From: Phenylobacterium sp. CCH9-H3
GTDB taxonomy: Bacteria; Pseudomonadota; Alphaproteobacteria; Caulobacterales; Caulobacteraceae
Assembly: GCF_001557235.1 (NCBI RefSeq)
Contig: NZ_LSJI01000230.1
Coordinates: forward strand, 32,458-96,457
Length of the DNA stretch: 64,000 nucleotides
Reading direction: 5' to 3'
A model generated the notes under the pieces. It was not told the origin of the DNA. It saw nothing but the letters and a program-made list of their open reading frames with translations, and did not search any database. The position numbers and the translations under genes are program-made. Positions within the stretch are counted from its first letter, which is position 1. The number at the start of each line of letters is the position of its first letter. Positions 51,718 to 60,661 of this stretch are shown one piece after another.

Positions 51718-52439
51718 CGGTGCGGATCGCCATGTGGTCGGGGCCGAGGAACATCTCCACGGCCATGATGCGCAGCTTCGAGAACCGGGCGGACTGCCAG
51801 GTGGTCGATGAGCCCTTCTACGCCGCCTATCTGGCGCGGACCGGGCTGGACCATCCCATGCGCGAGGCCGTGCTGGAGTCTCAGCCGCAGGATTGGGGCG
51901 AGGTGGTCGCCGGCCTCGATGCGCTGGACGGGTCGGTCGTCTACGAAAAGCACATGACCCACCACATGCTGCCGGGCTTCGGCCTCGACTGGACGGCGGG
52001 TCGGGCCAACGCCTTCCTGATCCGCGACCCGGCCGAGGTGCTGGCCTCCTACACCGTCAAGCGCGCCGAGGTGACCCTGGACGACATCGGCGTCGTCCGG
52101 CAGCGCGAGCTGTTCGACCGGGAGGCCGACCGGCTGGGCCGCGCGCCGCCGGTGGTGCAGGGCGCCGACGTCCTGGCCGATCCGCGCCGCATGTTGCAGG
52201 CGCTCTGTGCGGCGCTGGGGATCAGTTTCGACGCGGCGATGCTGAACTGGCCCGCTGGCCGTCGCGACTCGGACGGTGTCTGGGCGCCGGCCTGGTACGA
52301 CGCCGTCGAGCGCTCAACGGGCTTCGAGGCGCCGCGCGAGCGAGAGGCGCCGGCCTTGCCCGACGACCTGCGTCGCATCGCCGAGGCCGCGCGCCCGCAC
52401 TACGAGGCGCTGCGCGCGCACAGGCTTTCGCCGGCCTGA
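51714..52439 (+). CDS. Sulfotransferase-fold protein
   Basis: The 241-residue product begins with a PAPS-like P-loop region: MWSGPRNISTAMMRSFENR near residue 5, and a second block AFLIRDPAEVLASY near 97, a pattern seen in sulfotransferase-like proteins that accompany branched-chain aminotransferases. The start is a GTG in a GTGA overlap with the aminotransferase-like gene, so they are probably one functional unit. The substrate is unknown. Confidence 0.75.
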   Translation: MTVRIAMWSGPRNISTAMMRSFENRADCQVVDEPFYAAYLARTGLDHPMREAVLESQPQDWGEVVAGLDALDGSVVYEKHMTHHMLPGFGLDWTAGRANAFLIRDPAEVLASYTVKRAEVTLDDIGVVRQRELFDREADRLGRAPPVVQGADVLADPRRMLQALCAALGISFDAAMLNWPAGRRDSDGVWAPAWYDAVERSTGFEAPREREAPALPDDLRRIAEAARPHYEALRAHRLSPA

Positions 52440-52459
52440 GCTTTGGGTATGGTCGCGCC

Positions 52460-53824
52460 ATGCGCATCGCCATCCCCCTGCTCGCCGCCGCCGGCCTCTT
52501 CGCCACCACCGCCCAGGCCCAGCCGCTCGGCGGCGAGCAGCCGCTGCTGAGGGAGGTGACCGCCGCGGTCTCTCCCGTCCGCCAGAAGGCGAGCATCGAG
52601 AAGCTGGTGTCCTTCGGCACCCGCCACACCGGCTCGGACACCAAGTCCGACAAGCGCGGCATCGGCGCCGCCCGCCGCTGGATCGCCTCGGAGTTCCAGG
52701 CGGCCTCCAAGGACTGCGGCGGAAGGCTGACGGTCGAGACGCCCTCGCGCGTGATGACCGCCGAGCGGTTGGCGGGGCCGACCGAGGTGATGAACGTGGT
52801 CGCCATCCTGCCGGGCGCCAGCGATCCCAGCCGGGTGATCGTGATCTCCGGTCACTACGACAGCCGGGTCACCGACGCGAAGAACTTCACCTCGGACGCG
52901 CCGGGCGCCAACGACGACGGATCGGGCACGGCGGCGGTGATCGAGGCCGCGCGGGTGCTGTGCAAGCATCAGTTCCCGGCCACCCTGGTGTTCGCGGCCC
53001 TGGCCGGCGAGGAACAGGGCCTGCTGGGCGGCAAGATCCTGGCCGACTTCGCCATCGAGAAGGGCTGGCGGGTCGAGGCCAACCTCAACAACGACATCAT
53101 CGGCAACACCGAGGGCATGGGCGGAGTGCGCGACAACACCCATGTGCGCGTCTTCTCCGAGGGCACGCGCTCCACCGAGACACCGGAAGAGGCCAACCGC
53201 CGGCGCTATAACGGCGGGGAGGTGGATAGCCCCTCGCGAAACCTCGCCCGCTTCATGGACGGCATCGCGGATCGCTACCTGACCAACCTCGACGTGGTGA
53301 TGGTCTATCGCACCGACCGCTTCGGCCGCGGCGGCGATCAGGTGGAGATGCTGCGCGCCGGCTTCCCTGCCGTTCGCATCACCGAGGCCGTCGAGAACTA
53401 CACCCGGCAGCACCAGGATCTGCGGACCGAGAACGGCATCAAGTACGGCGACACCATCGACGGCGTGGACTTCGCGTACCTGGCCCAGGTGACGCGGCTG
53501 AACGTGGCGACCATGGCCGCGCTCGCCATGGCGCCGGCTCCGCCGACGGGGGTGGAGATCGCCGGCGCCGTCAGCCCCGACACGACCGTGAAGTGGAAGC
53601 CGGCCGCGGACGCCGCCGCCTATCGGGTCTGGTGGCGGTCCACGACCGATCCGCAGTGGCGCTATTCCCGCGTCGTGGGAACGACGGGCGAAGCCAAGCT
53701 CACGGGCGTCACCATCGACGACTGGTTCTTCGGCGTCAGCGCCATCGGCGCCGACAGCTATGAGAGCCCGGTGGTCTTCCCGGGCGCCGCCGGAACGTTC
53801 GAGCGGGGCGGCGCGCCGAAGTAA
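52460..53824 (+). CDS. Exported M28-family zinc aminopeptidase
   Basis: The 454-residue precursor has a signal peptide ending near ATTAQAQ (residue 20). The M28 metal ligands are in ISGHYDSR near 130 (His, Asp), GANDDGSGTAAV near 152 (Asp), LAGEEQGLLGG near 185 (Glu-Glu), NNDIIGN near 212 and RITEAVENYTRQHQ near 310. A fibronectin-III-like domain (about 360-445) ends the protein. It should remove N-terminal residues in the periplasm or outside. Confidence 0.9.
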   Translation: MRIAIPLLAAAGLFATTAQAQPLGGEQPLLREVTAAVSPVRQKASIEKLVSFGTRHTGSDTKSDKRGIGAARRWIASEFQAASKDCGGRLTVETPSRVMTAERLAGPTEVMNVVAILPGASDPSRVIVISGHYDSRVTDAKNFTSDAPGANDDGSGTAAVIEAARVLCKHQFPATLVFAALAGEEQGLLGGKILADFAIEKGWRVEANLNNDIIGNTEGMGGVRDNTHVRVFSEGTRSTETPEEANRRRYNGGEVDSPSRNLARFMDGIADRYLTNLDVVMVYRTDRFGRGGDQVEMLRAGFPAVRITEAVENYTRQHQDLRTENGIKYGDTIDGVDFAYLAQVTRLNVATMAALAMAPAPPTGVEIAGAVSPDTTVKWKPAADAAAYRVWWRSTTDPQWRYSRVVGTTGEAKLTGVTIDDWFFGVSAIGADSYESPVVFPGAAGTFERGGAPK

Positions 53825-53830
53825 CGCCCG

Positions 53831-54685
53831 TCAGCCCAGGTTCGACTTGTAGAGCTTCAGCAGCTCGGCCCAGGCCTTCTCGGCGGCGGCCTCGTCGTAG
53901 ACGGGGCTGCCCTTCACGCACCAGCCGTGATTGGCCGGATAGACCTCGACCGTCGCCGGCCGCTTCGCCTCGGCGAAGGCCGCCTTCAGCTGGTCCTTCT
54001 CCTGCGGCCGCTGCTTGTCGTCGTTTTCCGCGGTGGCGATGAGATAGGCGGCCTTGGTCCTGGGAATGCCCTGGTGCGGACTCTGCGGATCGGCGGTCAC
54101 CAGGGCCCCGCTGTGGAAGGTGGCCGCGGCCCGCACCCGGTCGGCCTTCACGAGCGCCGTGGCGAAGGTGAGCGGCCCGCCCATGCAATAGCCCTGCACG
54201 CCGACGCCCTTCTTCCGGTCGGTCTGGGGCTGGGCGTCGAGGAAGTCCACATAGGCCGCGGCGTCCCGCTGGACGGCCTCGTTCGTCAGGGCCGTCCGCA
54301 TCGGCGTGATCTTGGCGCGATGCTCGGGGTTGGCGAAGTCGAAGGCGCCGTCGAACACCGGGGCCTTGCGCGAGCGATAGTAGAAGTTGGGGACCAGCAC
54401 CACGTAGCCGCTACTGGCCAGCCGCCGCCCCATCTCGCGGAAGACCGGCCGCAGCGAAAGGAAGTCGCACCAGATCAGCACCGCCGGCCAGGTCCCCTTG
54501 CCGGCGGGGTAGTAGAGGGCCGCATCCGCCACACCGTCGGCGGTCTTCACCTCCACATCCTTTTCCACCACGTCGGCGGCGTAGGCCGAGGTGGCGGCGC
54601 CGGCCGCGGCCACGGACATCAGCCCGAACGTGCGGCGCGAGACCGTCGGATCGTGGATCAGGCCTTCGTGGATGTCGTCGCACAT
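53831..54685 (-). CDS. Tat-exported dienelactone hydrolase-family protein
   Basis: The 284-residue protein has a twin-arginine signal (SRRTFGLMSVAAAGAATSA). The alpha/beta hydrolase domain contains the nucleophile Cys in GVQGYCMGGPL near 165, and the catalytic His in YPANHGWCV near 245, as in dienelactone hydrolases. The Asp is likely in AENDDKQRP near 220. Natural substrates are lactones such as those in aromatic degradation, but exported relatives are less clear. Confidence 0.88.
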   Translation of the reverse strand: MCDDIHEGLIHDPTVSRRTFGLMSVAAAGAATSAYAADVVEKDVEVKTADGVADAALYYPAGKGTWPAVLIWCDFLSLRPVFREMGRRLASSGYVVLVPNFYYRSRKAPVFDGAFDFANPEHRAKITPMRTALTNEAVQRDAAAYVDFLDAQPQTDRKKGVGVQGYCMGGPLTFATALVKADRVRAAATFHSGALVTADPQSPHQGIPRTKAAYLIATAENDDKQRPQEKDQLKAAFAEAKRPATVEVYPANHGWCVKGSPVYDEAAAEKAWAELLKLYKSNLG

Positions 54686-54773
54686 GGGAGCCTCCCGCTC
54701 GTTCTGTTGTCTGGGTCGCCAAGCGTCGGGCGGAATGTTGCGGTGTTATTTCCCGGCGCGCTAGACCGGCCGC

Positions 54774-55541
54774 ATGATCGCAGACCGCAACCTCCGCGCC
54801 GAACGCCTCGGTCCCTATTTCGACGCGCAGTTGCGGCTGGCGGCGCGCATGGCCGAGCTGACCGGGACGCCGCTGGCCGCCGCGGTCCTGCAGTTCACCA
54901 ACCTCCACCGTCGCCTGGGGTTCGGAGTGAATGTCCTGGGCGGGCCCCCGGCGCCCGGCTGGGCCGACTACGCCTGCGCCCTCGAGGCGGCGGCGGACGG
55001 TCCGGCGCAGCTCGCGGCGACCCTCGCCGCCTTCGTGCGCGGCGCCGACGAGGTGCTGCCGTTGCAGGGCCAGCGCCAGTTCGGCTGTTTCGCCTGCGAA
55101 GCCCCGGGCGAGGACGGCGCCGTGCGCCTGCACTTCAATAACCAGGATACCGACGCGGACGGCGGGCCGCTGGCCGCGTCGAAGATCCCGCGCCGGCGCG
55201 CCGAGCTCGCCAGCCTGGTGGCGCATGTCCGCGCGGCCTATCCCGAGGCCACCTGCATCCGCGGCAAGTCGTGGCTCTACAACCTGGAAGCCTATCGCCG
55301 GCTGTTTCCGGAGGACTACGCCGCCTCGCGCACCGTGGCGTCGGGTCCGCTTCGCCTGAACGGCACGTCGAGCTGGGGGCAGCTGATCGATGCGCATGAG
55401 CGCATCCGGCCGGACGTCCGCGAGGCCCTGTTCGAGCGGTTGGAGAGCCTGGATCCGGCTGCGCCGTGGCTGGCCTTCCCGCTGCGCGTCCTGGCGACGG
55501 AGGCTCCGATCGAGAGTTTCGCCGCCGCCTACCGCCTCTAG
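54774..55541 (+). CDS. Hypothetical protein of unknown family
   Basis: The 255-residue soluble protein has no motif I recognise. Conserved-looking parts are VLQFTNLHRRLGFGVNVLGG near 39, LHFNNQDTDADGGPL near 120, CIRGKSWLYNLEAYRRLFPE near 160 and NGTSSWGQLIDAHERI near 197. The Trp/Tyr-rich middle could bind a small ligand. It is an isolated gene overlapping the convergent vanZ-like gene by four bases. Confidence 0.7.
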   Translation: MIADRNLRAERLGPYFDAQLRLAARMAELTGTPLAAAVLQFTNLHRRLGFGVNVLGGPPAPGWADYACALEAAADGPAQLAATLAAFVRGADEVLPLQGQRQFGCFACEAPGEDGAVRLHFNNQDTDADGGPLAASKIPRRRAELASLVAHVRAAYPEATCIRGKSWLYNLEAYRRLFPEDYAASRTVASGPLRLNGTSSWGQLIDAHERIRPDVREALFERLESLDPAAPWLAFPLRVLATEAPIESFAAAYRL

Positions 55542-56020
55542 GCCGCGGTGTCCGGAGCGGTCGCGGGGGCGGTCCGCGCGTGGCGGCGGTCCATGCGGCG
55601 CAGTTCGGCGAAGGTGGCATGAGGGTGCGTTCGCGCCAGCTCGCGCAGCCGGCCCATGGCCACGGGCAGGTAGGCGGCCGTCACGCCCAACGCATCGCCG
55701 AAGAGGTCGTGCAGCGACATCTCCCGGCCGACGACAGACTGCGCGAGCTCACTGGCCACGGCCAGGCCCAGGAAGGCCAAGGCGACGTCGGACGCGCGGG
55801 ATCGGGGCAGGGCGCCGCTGGCGACCAGGGTCAGCGCATAGAACAGGAGCGCGTGGGCCACCGTGTCCGGGAAGGGCAGGTTGAGGTCCCCGTAGCGGAA
55901 CGGTCCGGTCAGGGCGATCACGGCCGACACCCCGGCGACCACGGCCCCCGCGCGCAGCAGCATCATCAGCTTGTGGGGCGTGAGCCGCATGGGGTCCTTG
56001 AGGTCCGGCAGGGTCGCCAA
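55538..56020 (-). CDS. VanZ-like membrane protein
   Basis: The 160-residue protein has about four membrane helices with the VanZ-like pattern FPDTVAHALLFYALTLVASG near 50 and LAVASELAQSVVGREMSLHDLFGDALGV near 86. VanZ-type proteins are linked to glycopeptide and lipopeptide tolerance or envelope functions. An alternative ATG at 55990 would remove ten residues. Confidence 0.8.
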   Translation of the reverse strand: MATLPDLKDPMRLTPHKLMMLLRAGAVVAGVSAVIALTGPFRYGDLNLPFPDTVAHALLFYALTLVASGALPRSRASDVALAFLGLAVASELAQSVVGREMSLHDLFGDALGVTAAYLPVAMGRLRELARTHPHATFAELRRMDRRHARTAPATAPDTAA

Positions 56021-56072
56021 ACCATGACCGGATGCGGTGAAGGCCCGTTGAAGATCGTTGGTTAGCCGTTCG

Positions 56073-56726
56073 TCACCGGACCGCCTGTGACGAGCCGTCG
56101 CGCAGCGTTCGCACCACGCCCGTGGCGATCAGCGCCTGGCCGCCGAAGTAGAGCCCCCAGACCGCCAGTCCCATGGGGAAGCTATCCAGCGCCGGACGTC
56201 CCGTGCGCAGGAAGATCAAGAGGTCAGACACCGCGAACATCAGGGCGCCCGCGAACACCAGCGCGCGTGGGAAGCGGCTGAGGAACGCGGCGGCCGTCAT
56301 CGCCGCGAGGCCGGCGGCGTAGAGGGCGATGCCGGGCGCCCCCGCGCGGTCGGGCGGCAGCAGGTAGGCGACCCCCGTGATCGTGACCAGCAGCAGCGCC
56401 GCCATGGCCCAGTGCCGGGCAGCCAGGTTGGGGCGGCGGTTCTTGAGGTAGAGCCAGATCGCCGTCAGATGGCCGGCCAGGAACGCGAGGGCTCCGGTCA
56501 CCAGCCCATGCGTCTCCAGCAGCACATCGCCCAGGGCGCCGAACGCCAGGACCACCGCCAACAGCCAGCCGTCGAGGCCGCGGGCGTTCAGCGCGGCGTA
56601 GAGCGCCAGCAGGCCGACGCCCGTCCCTTTCCAGGCGGTGCTCCAGCCCGGCGGGAGGTCGAGGAACCAGCCGCCGACATAGGTGATCCCGCCAAGCAGG
56701 GCGGCCCAGAGGACGATGCGGCTCAA
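56073..56726 (-). CDS. YhhN/TMEM86-like lysoplasmalogenase
   Basis: The 217-residue protein has about eight hydrophobic helices, including GALGDVLLETHGLVTGALAFLAGHLTA near 66-92 and FAGALMFAVSDLLIFL near 165, the acidic-residue pattern of YhhN proteins (E/D in membrane segments). Relatives hydrolyse the vinyl-ether bond of lysoplasmalogens. The TTG at 56726 overlaps the nitroreductase stop by four bases, with GAAGGG eight bases upstream. Confidence 0.82.
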   Translation of the reverse strand: MSRIVLWAALLGGITYVGGWFLDLPPGWSTAWKGTGVGLLALYAALNARGLDGWLLAVVLAFGALGDVLLETHGLVTGALAFLAGHLTAIWLYLKNRRPNLAARHWAMAALLLVTITGVAYLLPPDRAGAPGIALYAAGLAAMTAAAFLSRFPRALVFAGALMFAVSDLLIFLRTGRPALDSFPMGLAVWGLYFGGQALIATGVVRTLRDGSSQAVR

Positions 56727-57388
56727 CCTTCGAAGCCCTTCAGTTCCAGCCACACGGTGGCGGCGTCGCGCGTGGAGCGCCAGGAATTGATCGGATGATC
56801 GGGGTCGCGGTAGCCGAGGGCCATGCCGGAGAACACCATGTGATCGTCGGGCAGGTCCAACGCCCGGCCCACGGTCTGCGGATAACGGGCCCAGAACTCC
56901 TGGGCGCAGGTGTCCAGGCCGGCTTCCACCGCCAGCAGCATGACGTTCTGCATGTACATGCCCAGGTCCGCCCACTGCGGCGGTCCCAGCTTGCGGTCGA
57001 GGCAGAAGAACAGGCCCACCGGGGCGCCGAAGAACTCGGCGTTGCGCGCCAGCCAGCGCAGGCGGGTCGCCTTGTCGTCGCGCGCAGCGCCGACCGAGGC
57101 GTAGAGCTGCTCGCCGTTCTCGAATCGGCGCGTGCGGAACGGGTCCCAAAGGGACGGCGGATAGACGTCGTACTCCGGCGTCTCGCCCATGGGGTTCTTC
57201 GCAACCTCGGCCTTGAACGCGGCCAGCGGCTCGCCGCTCAGGGCATAGACGCGCCAGGGCTGCAGATTGCCGCCCGAGGGGGCGCGGGCCGCCTTCTCCA
57301 GGATGTCGGCCACGACGGCCTGCGAGGGGACCTTGTCGGTGAAGGCGCGAACCGAGATGCGGTGCGCGATGGCGTCGGAAACGTTCAT
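56723..57388 (-). CDS. Nitroreductase-family flavoprotein
   Basis: The 221-residue protein has family landmarks HRISVRAFTDKVPSQAVVADILEKAARAPSGGNLQPWRVYAL from residue 9 (FMN-binding RxS and PSGGNxQPW), MQNVMLLAVEAGLDTCAQEFW near 142, and GMALGYRDPDHPIN near 185. It probably reduces nitro or quinone groups with NAD(P)H and FMN. The ATG at 57388 begins the family; the longer frame upstream is not similar. Confidence 0.9.
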   Translation of the reverse strand: MNVSDAIAHRISVRAFTDKVPSQAVVADILEKAARAPSGGNLQPWRVYALSGEPLAAFKAEVAKNPMGETPEYDVYPPSLWDPFRTRRFENGEQLYASVGAARDDKATRLRWLARNAEFFGAPVGLFFCLDRKLGPPQWADLGMYMQNVMLLAVEAGLDTCAQEFWARYPQTVGRALDLPDDHMVFSGMALGYRDPDHPINSWRSTRDAATVWLELKGFEG

Positions 57389-57457
57389 GGCTGGCTCATT
57401 GACCTCAGGCTCACGAATCGCGCCTAGCATTCGCACCCTAGGTGAAGGCAAGCGCGC

Positions 57458-58159
57458 GTGGCGAAACGAGGCAAGAGCGGGTTCTGGAACGTCGTGAAGG
57501 CGGTGTTCGTCGCCGCGATCATGGTGTTCTTCATCGGCCCGGTGATCGTGGTGGCCGTCTACCGTTTCGTGCCGCCGCCGGTGACGTTCCTGATGGTCCA
57601 GCGGCTGTTCGAGGGCCACGGGCTGGAGCGCGAATGGGTCCCTCTGGAGAAGATCTCCCCGGCCCTGGTCCGCGCCGTGATCGCCGCCGAGGACGCGCGG
57701 TTCTGCGAGCACCACGGCTTCGACCTGGAGGCCATCGAGAAGGCCATGAAGGCCAACGCCGCGGGCAAGAAGCTGCGCGGCGGCTCAACCATCAGCCAGC
57801 AGACGGCCAAGAACGTCTTCCTCTGGCCGGGCCGCGACTGGGTGCGCAAGGGCCTCGAGGCCTGGTTCACGGTCCTGATCGAGGTGGGCTGGGGCAAGGA
57901 GCGGATCATGGAGGTCTATCTGAACTCCATCGAATGGGGCCCGGGCGTCTACGGCGCGGAGGCGGCCTCCCAGAAGAACTTCCGGGTTCCGGCCTCGAAG
58001 CTGACCGCCACCCAGGCGGCGCGGCTGGCGGCCATCGTGCCCAAGCCCCTGTCCTGGAAGGCCGCCAAGCCGGGGCCGTACATGAAGCGGCGGGCCGGCA
58101 GCATCAACCGCAACGCCCGCGTCGTGCGGAGCGAGGGCCTGACCGCCTGCGTGCTGTAG
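57458..58159 (+). CDS. mtgA: Monofunctional biosynthetic peptidoglycan transglycosylase
   Basis: The 233-residue protein has an N-terminal membrane anchor ([21 protein letters not shown]) and the GT51 motifs: [17 protein letters not shown] near 70 (catalytic Glu), [12 protein letters not shown] near 108, KEAWFT-like helix and [24 protein letters not shown] near 145-168. It polymerises lipid II into glycan strands. The start is GTG at 57458. Family length is normal. Confidence 0.93.
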   Translation: MAKRGKSGFWNVVKAVFVAAIMVFFIGPVIVVAVYRFVPPPVTFLMVQRLFEGHGLEREWVPLEKISPALVRAVIAAEDARFCEHHGFDLEAIEKAMKANAAGKKLRGGSTISQQTAKNVFLWPGRDWVRKGLEAWFTVLIEVGWGKERIMEVYLNSIEWGPGVYGAEAASQKNFRVPASKLTATQAARLAAIVPKPLSWKAAKPGPYMKRRAGSINRNARVVRSEGLTACVL

Positions 58160-58221
58160 CCGCCGCTCTCGCCACGGAACGCCGATAGACTGTGCGCGCG
58201 GCGCCCATGCCGCCGGCAATT

Positions 58222-58265
58222 TTGCAGTGCAGCGATTCATCCGCCGATTGTCATTGCAGTGCAGC
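58222..58265. promoter_or_regulatory. Two direct repeats TTGCAGTGCAGC upstream of the PEP-CTERM gene
   Basis: The 12-base unit occurs at 58222-58233 and 58254-58265, a period of 32 bases or about three helical turns, 63-106 bases before the start codon. Sites for a regulator bound on one DNA face would look like this. TGC-rich repeats of this sort are bound by PhaR-type regulators in some bacteria, but this link is speculative. Confidence 0.4.
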
Positions 58266-58327
58266 AAACCCACGATAGCGTCAGGGCGTGGGGAGGCGCC
58301 AACGGCACTCGGTAGAGGATCGGCGTC

Positions 58328-58531
58328 ATGAGATTGAGATCGACCCTGGCTGCGGCGGCGTTCACGCTCTCGCTTGCCATGCCCGCGCTGGCGGATACCG
58401 CGGGCGCCGCCGGCCAGAACACGCAGGGCTCTATCGTTGCGCCCGAGCCGGTGGGCTGGGGGCTGATGATCCTGGGTTTCGGCGCAGCCGGCGCCATGCT
58501 CAGGCTCCGGCGCCGGCGGGCTCCCGCCTGA
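58328..58531 (+). CDS. Minimal PEP-CTERM protein
   Basis: The 67-residue precursor has a signal peptide ending at ALAD (near 22), a mature part of only about 16 residues and a PEP-CTERM end: PEP at 39-41, a WGLMILGFGAAGAML membrane stretch and an RLRRRR cluster. PEP-CTERM proteins are cleaved and sorted by exosortase (EpsH) and linked to exopolysaccharide. No exosortase is in the window. The mature segment is unusually short, so it may be a tiny secreted peptide. Confidence 0.75.
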   Translation: MRLRSTLAAAAFTLSLAMPALADTAGAAGQNTQGSIVAPEPVGWGLMILGFGAAGAMLRLRRRRAPA

Positions 58532-58582
58532 CGCGCCCCGAAGACGCCGCGAGCGGCCGGCCCGCCCGGCCCTGATAGTTAC

Positions 58583-58605
58583 TTCAATATTCAATGAATA
58601 TTGAA
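58583..58605. repeat. AT-rich perfect palindrome before the CBS gene
   Basis: Eleven-base arms TTCAATATTCA (58583-58593) and TGAATATTGAA (58595-58605) flank one A. In such GC-rich DNA a perfect AT-rich palindrome is very likely an operator; ArsR-type sites have this look. It lies 85-107 bases before the CBS-protein ATG. Confidence 0.65.
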
Positions 58606-58689
58606 TGGTCGTGAAGGAGGCGCTGGGGTGGAACGGCGCCGCTCCGCAGGGGTTCTTGTGGCCGACAAAGCCCCGAAGGAGCTCCGAGC

Positions 58690-59115
58690 ATGAACATCAG
58701 CGAAGTCATGACCGCCCAGGTGGTAACCGCCACGCCCCGGTCCACCATCGCCGAGGTGGCGAAGACCATGGCCCAGATCGAAAGCGGCGCCGTGCCGGTG
58801 GTCGACGACGGCAAGGTGGTGGGCCTGGTCACCGACCGCGACATCGTGATCCGCGTGGTGGCCGAGGGCCTGGGCCTCGACACCCCCATCGCCCAGGTCA
58901 TGACCGAAGGCGTGGAGACCTGCCGCGAGGACGACAACGTCGCCGACGCCACCGCCAAGATGGGCGCGAAACAGATCCGCCGCCTGGTGGTGCTGAACGA
59001 CCAGGGCCGGATGGCCGGCATCGTCTCGCTCGGCGACATCGCCATCGACTACGGGGCGAAGAAGGTCGGCGAGACGCTGGAGGAAATCTCCGAGAACACG
59101 CCGGCGGCGCACTAG
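58690..59115 (+). CDS. Tandem CBS-domain protein
   Basis: The 141-residue protein consists of two CBS motifs (MNISEVMTAQVVTATPRSTI, then VVDDGKVVGLVTDRDIVIRVV; AQVMTEGVETCREDDNV, then RLVVLNDQGRMAGIVSLGDIA), which bind adenosyl ligands such as AMP or ATP. It has no other domain. Such stand-alone proteins are often stress-linked. GGAAC-N16-GGTT at 58630-58654 is one mismatch from an EcfG promoter, and the palindrome at 58583 lies just upstream, so dual control is possible. Confidence 0.88.
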   Translation: MNISEVMTAQVVTATPRSTIAEVAKTMAQIESGAVPVVDDGKVVGLVTDRDIVIRVVAEGLGLDTPIAQVMTEGVETCREDDNVADATAKMGAKQIRRLVVLNDQGRMAGIVSLGDIAIDYGAKKVGETLEEISENTPAAH

Positions 59116-59240
59116 CGCCGGCGGGCGGCGGCGGAATGGCGCGGCGCTGATGGGCCATTCCACCGTCTTGGCTTGACCCCGCAACGCCATTTCCCCAAAT
59201 GCCCTCCCAATCGCAATAACAGACCCTGGGAGGTCGCAAG

Positions 59241-60353
59241 ATGCGCGTTGGCGTGCCCCGCGAGATCAAGCCGGACGAATATCGGGTGGGGCTGACGCCC
59301 ACGGCTGTGCGGGAGTACGTCTCCCACGGCCATGACGTGCTGGTGGAAGCGGGGGCCGGCGTCGGCGCCGGCTATGCCGATTCCCTCTACATGCGGGCGG
59401 GCGCCAGGATCGTGCCCGACGCCGACGCCGTCTTCACCGGCGCGCAGCTGATCGTGAAGGTCAAGGAACCGCAGCCTGCCGAATGGGCGCGGCTCAAGAG
59501 CGACCACATCCTCTTCACCTACCTGCACCTGGCGCCCGACCCCGCCCAGGCAGAAGGCCTGCTGGCCTCGGGCTGCGCCGGCGTGGCGTACGAGACGGTC
59601 ACCGACGCGGCCGGCGGTCTGCCGCTGCTGGCGCCCATGTCGGAGGTCGCCGGCCGTATCGCCGTCTTCTCGGCCGGCGAGACGCTGCTCAAGCACAACG
59701 GCGGCATGGGCCTGCTGATCGGCGGCGTGCCCGGCGTGCCGCCGGCGCGCGTGCTGGTGCTGGGCGGCGGCGTCGTGGGCATGAACTCGGCGCGAATGGC
59801 CGCGGGCCTGGGCGCCGAGGTCGTGGTGGTGGAACGCTCCATCCCCCGCATGCGCGAGCTGGACAACATGTTCCAGGGCCGCGTCCTGACCCGCTATTCC
59901 ACCCAGGATGCGGTGGACGAGGAGGTGCTGAAGGCCGACGTGGTGATCGGCGCCGTGCTGACCGCCGGCGCCTCGGCTCCAACCCTCGTCAAGCGCGAGC
60001 ACCTGTCGAAGATGAAGCCGGGCTCGGTGCTGGTGGACGTGTCCATCGATCAGGGCGGCTGCTTCGAGACCAGCCGGCCGACCACCCACAAGGATCCGAC
60101 CTATACGGTCGACGGCGTGGTGCACTACTGCGTCGCCAACATGCCGGGCGCAGCGCCCCGGACCTCGTCCGAAGCCCTCGTCCACGCGACCCTGCCCTTC
60201 GGCCTGCTGCTCGCCGACAAGGGGTTGGATGCGTTGGCGTCGAACCGGCACCTCGCCAAAGGCCTGAACGTGCTCGCCGGCCAAGTCACTCACCCCGCCG
60301 TCGCCGAGGCGCTGGGCAAGCCGTTCGCCGATCCCTACGGGGCTTGGGCCTAG
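59241..60353 (+). CDS. ald: Alanine dehydrogenase
   Basis: The 370-residue enzyme interconverts L-alanine and pyruvate with NAD. Landmarks are [21 protein letters not shown] near 3-23 (substrate Arg), VKVKEPQ near 73 (Lys), FTYLHLAPD near 93 (His), [24 protein letters not shown] near 170 (NAD site) and the region [19 protein letters not shown] near 267. Length and motif order are normal. It stands alone after an AT-richer gap. Confidence 0.94.
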   Translation: MRVGVPREIKPDEYRVGLTPTAVREYVSHGHDVLVEAGAGVGAGYADSLYMRAGARIVPDADAVFTGAQLIVKVKEPQPAEWARLKSDHILFTYLHLAPDPAQAEGLLASGCAGVAYETVTDAAGGLPLLAPMSEVAGRIAVFSAGETLLKHNGGMGLLIGGVPGVPPARVLVLGGGVVGMNSARMAAGLGAEVVVVERSIPRMRELDNMFQGRVLTRYSTQDAVDEEVLKADVVIGAVLTAGASAPTLVKREHLSKMKPGSVLVDVSIDQGGCFETSRPTTHKDPTYTVDGVVHYCVANMPGAAPRTSSEALVHATLPFGLLLADKGLDALASNRHLAKGLNVLAGQVTHPAVAEALGKPFADPYGAWA

Positions 60354-60598
60354 TTCCGCGGCGACGTCTGGACCGCGTGGACCAGGCGCAGCCGCTGGCG
60401 CCGCTTCCAGGACCGGGATCGCAGCCGTGGCGCGATCAGGACGGCGATGGGCGCGGACACGACGAAGGTGGCCGCGATAACGGGCGCAAAGGCCGCCTGG
60501 GGCGCTCCCAGGGCGAGAAGAACGAGCAGGCCGGCGCCGAAGACCACGGCCTGCGCCATCGGGAAGACGAGGGCTGCGATCGCCAGGTTGGTTCGCAT
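60350..60598 (-). CDS. Small two-helix membrane protein
   Basis: The 82-residue product has two membrane helices ([26 protein letters not shown] and [19 protein letters not shown]) and an Arg-rich cytoplasmic tail ([15 protein letters not shown]). ATAGGACC stands before the ATG at 60598, while the longer frame lacks a site. It overlaps convergent ald by four bases. No family was recognised. Confidence 0.65.
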   Translation of the reverse strand: MRTNLAIAALVFPMAQAVVFGAGLLVLLALGAPQAAFAPVIAATFVVSAPIAVLIAPRLRSRSWKRRQRLRLVHAVQTSPRN

Positions 60599-60661
60599 CG
60601 TCGGGGTCCTATCGGGATGTCTGGACCCGGTTGACAACGCTGCAGGGCGGCCTGCGATCCC

